A stretch of 64,000 nt of DNA, taken from Alnus glutinosa (taxonomy: Eukaryota > Streptophyta > Magnoliopsida > Fagales > Betulaceae). Below are positions 36,012-46,560 of the stretch, in pieces. The notes beneath the pieces were generated by a model. The model did not search any database, had not been told where the DNA came from, and saw only the letters and a program-made list of their open reading frames with translations. The stretch is taken from positions 382,001-446,000 of the forward strand of contig NC_084898.1 in NCBI RefSeq assembly GCF_958979055.1, in the 5' to 3' direction. Every line of letters begins with the position of its first letter. Position 1 is the stretch's first letter. The translations under genes and the position numbers were made by a program.

Positions 36012-38329
36012 TAAGGAAGCTAAAGACTTTTCCAATCCAAAGCCGTCTACGACGGTCAGCGTTGGTTTACGAAGGTGCGGTGAATGGTATTGGTCCGTCC
36101 GCATGCATGAACCATGATGACCATGTCCACATTTGACTTGAAAATTTGAGAAAAAAGGGAATGGTTCATTGCCACTATCAATGGCATTCGTTGTACTAAA
36201 TTCCATCTTTATCCTGTGGAGCCGTGTGATTAACTTCATTACTGATTGTGTTGTCTACTGAACAAGGAATTATTGTTATGCCTTTTTGGGCATTGAGGTA
36301 TAAATGAGGATGCGGACCTAATTATTAGCAATATTTGAATAATGAAATTATTACTTTTAGGTATTCGTATTGTATGATTACTATTTGAATAATGTAACTC
36401 ATATTGCGGATGCAGCTACCTGCATATGAGTTAATAGGTATTTTGGATTACTATCTAAATCTATATACAAGATTAAATAATGCCATGATTACTATATATA
36501 TAATATAAAGGTTTTAAACTTGCCAAATTCAAAACATCTTTTTAGTGAACTTATATATATATATGTAAAGGAAATGCGAATAATAGATTTTGATAACTGC
36601 ATCCGCATATCCAAAGAATTACAACCAAGACCAACAAATTAGGGTTGAGTAATCCAACAATTAGCACCAAAACAACAAGAGAAAACATAAAGTAAAAAGG
36701 AATATATCATATGAATGACGCTGCCTTATTAATTTTTGGCACGAACACCAAAAAACGTGACCGTCAATAAAAACGGTAGGAGATGGGGTAGATAGGGGCA
36801 TGACCATCGTGAGACCTTTCAATTCTACCCGAACCCCTAGTGCAAGAGACTCAGATATAGGCATAACCCTCGTAACACTCTTCAACCCTACCCAAACGCC
36901 TGAAGGAAAGAAAAAAAAAAATACAACAAACACACAGAAACAAAAGGAAAGACAAAAGTTTAAGAACAAAAAATTTACGACAAAAAGCACAGAAAATACA
37001 AAAGAAACACAGCAAGACCAGCAGAAGGCTACTCTCTTTGGTGACCACGCTCCAGCTCAAGGTGGCCGGAAGTGAGGAGACCACCCTAGGAGATCGATAG
37101 TGGTGGTGGAAGACAGGGGATGGGACGACAGGAGGCGACACGTGCATCTAAGGGCTGTCGGCACATGTGAAACACGTACTAGCAAGTGAGATATACTCGC
37201 AGGCGCATGTTGGCCAGACGAAGACGAGATTGGTGGCGAATGGCAGCAGAGAGGCTGAGGAGCAAGGTGGAATGGCGCGTTTGACAGTCGTGTTTCCTAA
37301 AGTGGACAGATCGATGTTTTGAAAAATCCAAATTCAAAAACTTCGAAAAAGGGGGTAGATTCGAGGGTGAGAATGGTTGGATGAGGCTGAATCCGAAGGG
37401 TTTGCGGTGGAGGAGGGGCCAACAGAGTTGATGAATAGAAATAAATCAACAAAAGTGATGGATAAAGCCCTCAAAAGAGGCAAATAAGGCATCCAACAAA
37501 ACGGTTTGAGCCTCAGAAGAGGCAGGAAAGAGGGAGGGGGGGGGGGGTGGAGGCGGGAATAAAATACTCCCTTATCCTCGGCATCCAGAGACTAGGAATT
37601 ATGGTCCTTTTATTTATTTTTTTCCAGAGAGAGAAGGGAGCTATGATCTTTACTCTTTAGTTTGAAATTCTTTTCACAAGTTAGGTTTGTTAGAGATGAG
37701 AAAGTGACACTAGTAGCAAGTATTGAGGCTACATGGCAAAGCATAGTGAAGCAAGCATAGTGCAAGTGAAACGAGAAGGGTATCAAATTTGAAATTTAAC
37801 TAGAGACAATATAAATATTATTTTTAGACATAATGAAATTAGCCGCCTATAGGAATGCACAATATTTTGTGTTTTGTTTTCTCTCATTCTCCGTACTTTT
37901 CGCTAAAATTGCATAGTTTGGACAATCTTAACAATATATAGTTTATTTGAATTTGAGCCATTAGATAAATTATGAGGGGCAAATTGGAAGAACTCCTAAA
38001 CGGATGGAATATACAACTCTCTTCCATTCTTAAAGAGTAATACTACTTTTAACACTCATTTATCACATCTATGTAACACTAGTTGGCATAAAGTATTTTA
38101 AGTAACTTCTCATGTCAGTTACTTGAAAAGAAAAAAAAAAAAAAAAAAAAAGTCTCTTAAAACATATTATATCAATATAATAAATGAGTATAAAGTAGAG
38201 CATTACACATCCTTAAATTATTAAAAATTAAAAATTAGGTAAATATTAGAACCATGGCTCGTCTAGTAGTTTGCGGAGTTGTGAGGTTGCCAACTTGTCA
38301 CAAAGCCCAAGCCTTGTGCGGTTTAAGGG

Positions 38330-39299
38330 TAGGGGTGTAAACCCGGAGCCGATTCCTAGTTATTGGGTAATAATCGGGAATCGACTCCGAAACCGGGTAC
38401 CCCGGTTAATCGGTTTTTACTCGATTACCCGGACCGGATAGTATTTTTTTTAAAAAAAAAAAAAAAATTATTTTTTGGGCCGGGCATATATACTTTTTTT
38501 TTACTTCATTTAAATTACTTTTTGTATTCACGTTTTTTTTTTTTGACTTGTCCACACAAAAGGGGAAGATGAATTCAAACTAATGATCTCTACATCATAA
38601 GATATGGTTTCTAACTAATTGAGTTACCCCTTGATGACACTTTTTGTATTTAGTTTTGCTATAGTAGTGTGGGAGCAGTTACAACAAGCCTTAATTTAAA
38701 TTTTCCTTTCTTTCTAAAACAATCCTTTAATTTGAGAGATATTAAGGTCGTACAAGTCAATATAACTTCCATTTATGTAAGGTTTTTTTGTATGGCAGGT
38801 TCCATATGATACCATGACTCCATTACAAGCTGCAATGGATGTGAGACAGGTTTAATTTGAACATCTGTATCGCTGGGCCATGATTTTACTATTAAAAATT
38901 TTGGCATCTCTTTATCAAACGACTAATCTCCATCTTTCTAATGAATTTTAATGAATTAACACGGTTATCCAGTGTTCATTGCTAAATGTTTCAACTTCTA
39001 AATGAGAAATAAACCTTGTTTACATGTCAAATACCATTGATTTTGAAATGACACTTAAAAAAGGGTAGGTGGTAATTTAATAATTCTTTTTAATATATTA
39101 TATACTCGGAATCGGTTATCCGATTATAACTGAGTATTCATTTCCTAGGTACCCGGTTATAACTGAATAACCGGTTCCAACTCCGAGTACGCGGTTATCC
39201 AGTTATAAAGAACTGGATACTAAACCAATTTTTTAAAGCCAATTAATATTCGAAGCTAATTTCTCAATCGGTTATAATCGATCCGAAATTACACCCTTA
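38330..39299. mobile_element. hAT-like non-autonomous element in array unit 2
   Basis: Begins TAGGGGTGTAAAC and ends ATTACACCCTTA, giving short terminal inverted repeats (TA-GGGTGTAA). Flanks TTTAAGGG (left) and AATAAGGG (right) look like a decayed 8-bp target duplication; units 1 and 5 hold an uninterrupted TTCAAGGGTCAAAAG at this place. The subterminal regions are full of ACCGGTTA/TAACCGGT-type phrases. It carries no transposase but holds a kinase-like exon (38799-38849). Confidence 0.65.
38799..38849 (+). pseudogene. Captured protein-kinase exon fragment
   Basis: A 51-base stretch bounded by TATGGCAG acceptor and GTTTAA donor encodes VPYDTMTPLQAAMDVRQ (17 residues). The PY-x-x-(M/L)-TPLQAA pattern is typical of late subdomains of plant Raf-like or related kinases. 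No other kinase sequence surrounds it, so it looks like an exon picked up by the transposon. Homologue at 42287-42343. Confidence 0.55.
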
Positions 39300-39718
39300 T
39301 TGAATAAGGGTCAAAAGTCACCCATTCATATTGGATTGAGTTCACCCTTTGGCTTATTAGACAAAATAAACAATAATAATAATAATAAACAATAATTAAT
39401 CAACGAAAAAGTAAAAAAGAAACGGTGGAGTCGGTGATGGTGTTGTTCCTTGTTGCGCGTGATTATTTCATCTCCAAAGTTGAGATCGATCGATGAATCA
39501 TAATTAATTAAAGAATAAAGATTAAAGAAACAATAAAGTTAGATTAGAATATCAATTAGATCGAAGCAGGTGCTTACATATACCCATCAGAATCAATGAA
39601 TCAAGATGAATCAATCATCAAAGAATGAACGCTAAATTTCAAAACTTTGTATGCTCCTATCTCTACTATATCCTTGCCATACAACACATTCATATGGCGC
39701 AATTAATCAAAAGGCTAA

Positions 39719-40003
39719 CTAATAAGAAGAGACGATAGTCTCGAAACAGTTCAGCCCATCCAACTCCGGCGCGAACCGCGGCGTCTTCTTCGGCTGTTGC
39801 TTCTTGTTCACGTTCTCTGTAGCTTTCTTGGGGTTGGGAACCCCATCATGCTGCGACTTGACGCCGCCAGTAGCAGTAGCGGTAGCGGTAGCGGTAGAAT
39901 CACTCCGGCCGGCCTTGGGGGCAGAAGGGAAGAAGGAAGCCTTCACCGTTTGACCGAGGAACTCAGCAAACAAGAAGTCGAAGGAACTGAACAGGGAATT
40001 CAT
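39719..40003 (-). CDS. Small FAPELDGL-motif protein, array copy 2
   Basis: Intronless, 94 aa, nearly identical to copy 1. It has one extra Thr-Ala pair in the middle repeat (STATATATATGG) and Phe instead of Cys at residue 12. The C-terminal motif is unchanged. The ATG at 40003 is the first in frame and sits in the same CCGCCATGA context. Function unknown. Neighbouring copies lie about 4 kb away on each side in the same orientation. Confidence 0.85.
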   Translation of the reverse strand: MNSLFSSFDFLFAEFLGQTVKASFFPSAPKAGRSDSTATATATATGGVKSQHDGVPNPKKATENVNKKQQPKKTPRFAPELDGLNCFETIVSSY

Positions 40004-40106
40004 GGCGGATCGATTAAATCTCTCAAACAAATTAACCACAAAAGCAAACAAGTCTGTAAATTGGAAGAGGAAGGTTTGTGATTGCTTTGAGGGGAAAGAA
40101 GGTCGT

Positions 40107-40213
40107 TTTTATAGGTATTAATTAGGACTCCTTTTCCATGTTGAGTTGGTAATTCGTAGGTAGCGTGGAAGTTGTGTGAAGCTTCAATTCTTCGAACTTA
40201 ATTCGTACACGTG
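40107..40213 (-). promoter_or_regulatory. Core promoter and G-box, array copy 2
   Basis: TATAAAA on the coding strand (40113-40107) and a G-box CACGTG (40208-40213), spaced as in copy 1. Confidence 0.65.
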
Positions 40214-40848
40214 TAAGGAAGCTAAAGACTTTTCCAATCCAAAGCCGTCTACGACGGTCAGCGTTGGTTTACGACGGTGCGGTGAATGGGTATTGGTCCG
40301 TCCGCATGCATGCATGAGCCATGATGACCATGTCCACATTTGACTTGAAAAATTGAGAAAAAAGGGAATTAATGGTTCATTGCCCTATCAATGGCATTCG
40401 TTAAAATTAGTCACAGATTTGTATTAGAATCAATTTATTTATTCATATTGAGTTATATATTGTTGAAATGTTTGTATGCAATATAACATTATTTTTATTT
40501 ATTTTTTATTTTATTTTTATCAAAAGTTGATTATCAGTACCACGCCGCCATCACCGGAGTAATTACTCCTAATTTATGATTTTAAAACTAATAAAACATG
40601 CACTGTCATTTGTCTCCTAGTTGAAGGTCTCATGAGTCATGACTCTCATCCATTCAATAGCGTGGGGGAGTTAGCATTTTATTTTTCTGGCTAAAATATT
40701 ATAATGATTACATATTTTGTATTCATTTCACGTATTAGAATCATTTTATTTCAATTTTATTGTACCTAGAATTTGACAGAAAATGATACATGAGATGGTA
40801 TATAGGTTAGGATAATAATTTTTTTTTTTTTTTTTTTTTATTTATATA

Positions 40849-41005
40849 GGGTTGGAGTAAATCATTTTATTTCAATTTATTTAAATTGACATGTCCTTAA
40901 AATACGTGATTTTCAAGTGTATTTTTAATAATGCATGTGTTAATTCTATTAAAAATGCGTATTAGAATCACGTGCTTTAAAAACATATCAATTTAATAGT
41001 CTAAA

Positions 41006-41036
<31 letters not shown>

Positions 41037-41604
41037 TCACAGCCCAATTTAAATGAAAACTTTATCCTTTTAAGTTTAAGATCTTGAGAATCAGATAATT
41101 TATTTTAGAAGGTCACCTATAAATTTTAAATATGAACTTTCGATAATTTACAGTTCAAATTGCCAAGAGTCATTCACTTCTTTAAGTAAGAGGATAAACT
41201 ATCCGAAATATGCTCAAACAAGTAGACTCGTTTAAGAACCTTTGCATTTTTTGTTCTTAGTAATTTGAACAATAAAATTGCTGAAAATTCTGCTCATATG
41301 TTTAAGTGGTGGTGTGCAACAACTTTGAAGGATTTTAGGTAATAAGTTTGGGGACCTCAAGCTCTACCCTCGTAGATATGTGAATATATTCTAAGGAGTA
41401 GATTCGTTTTATATTTTTTTTTTATATTTTTATATGTTTTTTAAAAAAAAAGCTTGGAAAGTCAATGGCATTCGTTAAAAGTCACACGATTCTAATACGT
41501 ATTTTTAATAGAATTAACACATGCATTATTAAAAATACACTTGAAAATCACGTATTTTAAGGACATGTCAATTTAAATAAATTGAAATAAAATGATTTAC
41601 TCCA

Positions 41605-41608
<4 letters not shown>
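40849..41608. mobile_element. Element bounded by about 125-bp inverted repeats
   Basis: The left arm (about 40849-40974) starts GGGTTGGAGTAAATCATTT; the right arm (about 41483-41608) is its reverse complement with only scattered mismatches and ends ...TACTCCAACCC. The 500-base middle has no coding capacity. TATATA flanks both ends and may be the target. The right arm is preceded by a second copy of CAATGGCATTCGTTAAAAGTC, an array-unit phrase, so a rearrangement rather than a simple insertion is possible. Confidence 0.6.

Positions 41609-41673
<65 letters not shown>
41608..41673. repeat. TA microsatellite
   Basis: About 32 TA repeats at the junction of array units 2 and 3, followed by an A-rich tract to about 41710. 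Confidence 0.95.
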
Positions 41674-41678
<5 letters not shown>

Positions 41679-42286
41679 CAAAAATTAAAAAAAAAAAAAA
41701 AAAAAAAAAAGTCTCTTAAAACATAGTATATCAATATAATAAATGAGTATAAAGTAGAGCATTACACATCCTTAAATTATTAAAAATTAAAAATTAGGTA
41801 AATATTAGAGCCATGGCTCGTTAGGTAGTTTGAGGAGTTGTGAGGTTGCCAACTTGCGACAAAGCCAAGTCTTGTGTGGTTCAAGGGTAGGGGTGTAAAT
41901 CTAAGCCAATTCCCAGTTATTGAGTAATAACCGGGAACCGACTCCAGAACCGAGTACTCCAGTTATCTGGATCGGGTAGTATTTTAAAAAAAAAAAAAAA
42001 AATTACTTTTTAGGCCTATTTTAAGTATTGGGCCTACTTTTTTGGACTTCATTTAAATTACTTTTTGTATTTAGTTTTTTTTTTTTTTTTTTTTTAACAT
42101 GTCCACACAAGAGGAGGAGAGCGATTCGAACTAATGATCTCCGCTTCATAACAGCCAAGGCAAGTCCTGCAGTTACAACAAGCATTAATTTAAATTTTCC
42201 TTTCTTTCTAAAACAATCCTTTGAGAGATATTAAGGTCGTACAGGTCAATATAACTTCCATTTACGTAAGGTTTTTTGTATGGCAG

Positions 42287-42343
42287 GTTCCATATGATAC
42301 CATGACCCCGTTACAAGCTGCACTGGCCATGGATGTGAGACAG
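42287..42343 (+). pseudogene. Captured protein-kinase exon fragment, second copy
   Basis: 57 bases with the same flanking splice-like sites encode VPYDTMTPLQAALAMDVRQ. Two codons longer than the unit 2 copy. Confidence 0.5.
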
Positions 42344-42471
42344 GTTTGAACATCTATCTGTATCTCTTGGCCATGATTTTACTATTAAACTATTTCAACA
42401 CCCCTTCCCTGCAGGCCAGTTAATAGTGATATATTGTACTTGCATAATCATTTAGAGTATAACTTCTGTTC

Positions 42472-42889
42472 GGTCGTGGCAGAAAAGAAGGGTTTTTTGC
42501 CAACTAATAAGAAATCGACACGTCAGCTAAAACTCAAAAAATAAAATGCTGCTGCCCAAAAAAATCACGATTCAGCCTGAAGAAAAACTCCCCCAAGGCC
42601 CCAACTAGAAGAACACCATCACTGCCCCAAATCCGCAGCTCCAGGCCGAAAAGCCGCCGCCACCGGGCTGCGAGGCCACTCCACAGAGGCCGGGAGTGGC
42701 CGCGCGGCCCTGTGGCGATGGCTTTCCATCTTGGGGCTGCGGACCTGTTGCTGAGTTTTTTGTTCATTTTTTTTTTCTTCATGAATTTAGTGTGATCGGG
42801 TGTTTTCACCCTATTGTGCTTTGGTGTGCTAAACTGACGTGTCAAGTACTCATTGGTGGGCAAAAAAACTCTTATTTTCTGCCGTGACC
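42472..42889. mobile_element. Mutator-like MITE with GC-rich core
   Basis: The left end GGTCGTGGCAGAAAAGAAGG and the reverse complement of the right end, GGTCACGGCAGAAAATAAGA, continue as related sequence for about 60 bases (both reach GACACGTCAG). The core (about 42630-42740) is strikingly GC-rich (CCGCCGCCACCGGGCTGC). This resembles a small MULE carrying foreign sequence. No matching 9-bp target duplication was found. Confidence 0.5.
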
Positions 42890-43658
42890 TTATAGAAGGG
42901 GCTCTCAATGATTTAACAGTTCATCCAATTTAAATTTTAATGAATTAACACGGTTATCCCGTGTTCATTGCTAAATGTTTCAACTTCTAAATAAGAAATA
43001 AACCTTGTTTACATGTCAAATATCATTGATTCTAAAATAACACTTAAAAAAAAGGTAGGGGGTAATTTAATAATATTTTTTTTAATATATTATACACTCG
43101 GAGCCGGTTACCCGATTATAACCGGATGTTTAGAAAATGAATACTCGACTCCGACTCCGACTCCGAAGACCTGATTATAAATAATCGAATACCAAATAAG
43201 TTTCTTATACCAGATTGAATAGGGTCAAAAGTTACCCTTCATATTGGATTGAAATCACCCTTTGGCTTAATTATTAGACAAAATAATAAATAATAATAAT
43301 AAACAATAAGTAATCAACGAAAAAGTAAAGAAAAGGAAGTATAGCACGGCACAATGAGTGCTTTAGTGAGCAAGAAACGGTGGAGTCGGTGATGGTGTTC
43401 TTCCTTGTTGCGCGTGATTATTTCATCTCCAAAGTTGAGATCGATCGATGAATCATAATTAATTAAAGAATAAAGATTAAAGAAACAAGAAACTTAGATT
43501 AGAATATCAATTAGATCGAAGCAGCTAGGTGCTTACATATACCCATCAGAATCAATGAATCATCAAAGAATGAACGCTAAATTTCAAAACTTTGTACGCT
43601 CCTATCTCTACTATATCCTTGCCATACAACACGTACATTGATCATATGGCGCAATTAA

Positions 43659-43931
43659 TCAATAAGAAGAGACGATGGTCTCGAAACAGTTCAGCCCATC
43701 GAACTCCGGCGCGAACCGCGGCGTCTTCTTCGGCTGTTGCTTCTTGTTCACGTTCTCTGTAGCTTTCTTCGGGTTGGGAACCCCATCATGCTGCGACTTG
43801 ACGCCGCCAGTAGCAGTAGCGGTAGAATCGCTCCGGCCGGCCTTGGGGGCAGAAGGGAAGAAGGAAGCCTTCACCGTTTGACCTAGGATCTCAGCAAACA
43901 AGAAGTCGAAGGAACTGAAGAGGGAATTCAT
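43659..43931 (-). CDS. Small FAPELDGL-motif protein, array copy 3
   Basis: Intronless, 90 aa. Shortest Thr-Ala repeat (STATGG). Ile replaces Phe at residue 15 (AEILGQ), and the C-terminal motif reads FAPEFDGLNCFETIV. Start at the first in-frame ATG, same context as the other copies. Frame intact. Function unknown. Confidence 0.85.
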   Translation of the reverse strand: MNSLFSSFDFLFAEILGQTVKASFFPSAPKAGRSDSTATATGGVKSQHDGVPNPKKATENVNKKQQPKKTPRFAPEFDGLNCFETIVSSY

Positions 43932-44027
43932 GGCGGATTAAATCGCTGGAACAAATTGACCACAAAAGCAAACAAGTCTGTAAATTGAAAGAGGAAGGTT
44001 TGTGATTTGCTTGAGGGGAAAGAAGGT

Positions 44028-44125
44028 TTTTATAGGTATTAGTTAGGACTCCTTTTCCATGTTGAGTTGGTAATTCGTAGGTAGCGTGGAAGTTGTGTGA
44101 AGCTTCTTCGAACTTCGTACACGTG
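44028..44125 (-). promoter_or_regulatory. Core promoter and G-box, array copy 3
   Basis: TATAAAA on the coding strand (44034-44028) and CACGTG (44120-44125). The ACGACC that follows the TATA box in copies 1 and 2 is partly lost here. Confidence 0.65.
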
Positions 44126-46016
44126 TAAGGAAGCTAAAGACTTTTCCAATCCAAAGTCGTCTACGACGGTCAGCGTTGGTTTACGAAGGTGCGGTGAATG
44201 GTATGGGTCCGTCCGCATGTGCCATGATGACCATGTCCACATTTGACTTGAAAAATTGAGAAAAAAGGTATGGTTGATTGCCACTATCAATGGCAGTCGT
44301 TAAAAGTCACAGATTTGTACTAAATTAGTAAATTCCATCTTGATCTTGTGGGGCCATGTGATTAACTTCATTAGTGATTGCGTTGATCAAGGAATTAGGG
44401 AATTAAGGATATTAGCAATATTTGAATAATTTAATTATTACTTTTAGGTGTTAGCATAATGTGATTACTATTCGCATTCGCGCCATTATTGTTGATATTG
44501 TTTGCTATCCGCATATGAGATAATAGGCATTTTGGATTATTATTTAAATCTATATACATGATTAAATAATGCGGGAATTACTATATGCAAGCTTAAATAA
44601 AGTAATATTTTACTTGTTACAAAATTCAAGATTATCAATCATAAAGGCTCATTGTCTCATAGAGTAATCTCAATTTAGATTATCCAAAGAATAAATAAAT
44701 AAAATAAATTTATTAACATACGTATAACTTTGAGATAATAATGAAAAAAACCTAATATAACCTAAAATTTTAAACTTACCAAATTCAAACCTACTTGAAC
44801 CCCTAGTGTAAGAGATCAACTCAGATATAATCATATAGGGATGATCATTGTGATACTCTTCAACCCTACCCAAACTCTTAAAGGAAAAAAATAAAATAAA
44901 ATACAAGAAGCATGCAGAAACAAAAAGGAAAGACAAAAATATAAGAACAAAAATTTACAACAAAAAGCACAAAAAATAAAAAACGCAGCAAGACCAGCAT
45001 AGGAGAGCAGTAGAAGGCTGATGTCTTTGTTGACCACACTCCAGCTCAAGGTGGCTGGAACTGAGGAGACCACCCCAGGAGATCGACAGTAGCAGTGGAA
45101 GACAGGGGATGAGACAATAGGAGGCGACGCATGTAGCTGAGGGCTGTCAGCACATGTAAGACACGTACCAACAAGTGAGATATACTCAAGAGCGCATGTT
45201 GGCCAGACGAAGATGAGACTGGTGGCGAGTGGCAACGGAGAGACTGAGGAGCAAGGTGAAGTGGCGTGTCTGAGGGTCGAGCTTCCTAAAGTAGATAGAT
45301 CGGTGTTTGAAAAATTCAAATTCAAAAAATTCAAAAAGGGGGTAGATTCGAGGGTGGGAACGGCTAGAGGAGGCTGAATCCGAAGGGTTTCCGGTGAAGG
45401 AGGGGCCGACAGAGTTGATGAACAGAGATAAATCACCAAAAGTGATGAATAAGGTCCTCAAAAGAGGCAGATAGGGCATCCAACAAGGCGGTTTGAGCCT
45501 TAGAAGAGGCAGGAAAGGGAGGGGGGAGGAGGAGGGAATAAAATACTCCCTTCTCCTTAGCAGCCAGAGACTAGGAATTATGGTTTTTTGTTTTTTGTTG
45601 TTTCCGGAGAGAGGAGAGAGAAGAGAGTTATGATCTTTACTCTTTAGTTTGAAATTCTTTTCACAAGTTAAGTTTGTTAAAGATGAGAAAGTGACACTTG
45701 TAGCTAGTGTTTTGTTTTCTCTCATTCTCAGTATCTTTCGCTAAAATTGCTTATAGTTTGGACAATCTTAACAATAGTTTATTTGAATTTGAGCCATTAG
45801 ATAAATTATGAGGGGCAAATCGGAAGGAGAGCCCCCCTAAATGGATGGATTATACAACTCTCTTCTATTCTTAAAGAGTAATACTACTTTTAATATTCAT
45901 TTATCACATCTTTGTAATACTAATTGGCATAACGTATTTTAAGTGGCTTCTCATATTAGTCACTAAAAAAAAAAAAAGTCTCTTAAAACATATTATATCA
46001 ATATGATAAATGAGTA

Positions 46017-46310
46017 TAAAGAAGAGCATTACACATCCTTAAATTATTAAAAATTAAAAATTAGTTAAATATTAGAGCCATGGCTCGTTGAGGTGAGGGT
46101 GTACAAGCGGTGCGGTTATTAACAGGAAATAACGGGTTAATAACGGTTATTAACAGGAAATAAAGAAGAGCATTACACATCCTTAAATTATTAAAAATTA
46201 AAAATTAGTTAAATATTAGAGCCATGGCTCGTTGAGGTAAGGGTGTACAAGCGGTGCGGTTATTAACCGGAAATAACGGGTAACCGTTAATAACCGGTAA
46301 CAACCATTAA
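46017..46310. repeat. 144-bp tandem duplication in unit 4
   Basis: GAAGAGCATTACACATCC at 46021 recurs at 46165, with the following AAATTAGTTAAATATTAGAG, GTGTACAAGCGGTGCGG and TAACAGG/TAACCGG phrases. The second copy keeps TAACCGG while the first has changed to TAACAGG. Confidence 0.85.
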
Positions 46311-46409
46311 CTAAAAAAATTGAAAAATTAAAAATAAATTGCAACCGAATAATCAGATAATCGGTTGCACTTACCTGTTATTTCTGTATAAAAAAACCGG
46401 TTTTGTTGA

Positions 46410-46560
46410 TTGCTTGTTAGGGGAAAGAAGGTTTTTAGGGGAAAGAAGGTGTACGTGAAGCTTCTCCAAGCTTTCCAATCTAAAGCCGTCAACGTTGGTT
46501 TACGAAGGTGTGGAGGATGGTCCGCATGAGTCATGCATGATGACCTTGCAAGTCCACGTC
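46410..46560 (-). pseudogene. Upstream-region remnant of a lost array copy
   Basis: Retains the block found upstream of the other copies (GGGGAAAGAAGG, GTGAAGCTTCT, CTTTCCAATCTAAAGCCGTC, AACGTTGGTTTACGAAGGTG, GTCCGCATGAGTCATG). No trace of the 90-codon coding region follows; a CCGGTTAT-rich sequence lies there instead. TATA and G-box are also gone. Confidence 0.7.

Larger units (their letters stand above)
34620..37850. repeat. Array unit 1
   Basis: First of five homologous units. Landmarks recur in order: a GCATAGTTTGGACAATC-type block (34670), GGTAAATATTAGAGCCATGG-type block (34984), CAAGGGTCAAAAGTTGCCC (35085), TAA microsatellite, GATCGAAGCAGGTGC (35390), the small-protein gene, its G-box promoter (35915-36130), and a right-hand block (36660-37650) also found in unit 3. 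Edges are approximate. Unit 1 has no hAT-like insertion. Confidence 0.8.
37851..41607. repeat. Array unit 2
   Basis: Same left block as unit 1 (37905-38280), then a hAT-like insertion (38330-39299), then gene copy 2 and its promoter (39719-40340). The right-hand block of units 1 and 3 (36660-37650) is missing and replaced by AT-rich DNA and a long inverted repeat. Edges approximate. Confidence 0.75.
41888..43216. mobile_element. hAT-like element in array unit 3, with nested insertion
   Basis: The left end TAGGGGTGTAAAT sits at exactly the position found in unit 2. The inside aligns with unit 2's element, including the kinase-like exon (42287-42343), except for an extra segment at about 42390-42910. 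The right terminus has decayed: the ACACCCTTA end is missing before AGGGTCAAAAG (43211). Confidence 0.6.
41690..45720. repeat. Array unit 3
   Basis: Left block truncated at the TA tract, a hAT-like insertion at the same site as in unit 2, gene copy 3 and promoter (43659-44230), and the right-hand block 44760-45680 that matches unit 1's 36660-37650. Edges approximate. Confidence 0.75.

Noticed and set aside
36661-37147. Hydrophobic frames of about 100 codons in units 1 and 3 as a second array gene
   Set aside because: They are A/T-run driven, shift frame between units 1 and 3, and are absent or broken in units 2 and 5.
42534-42908. 124-codon minus-strand frame
   Set aside because: It spans the GC-rich core and terminal repeats of a MITE and has no recognisable domain.
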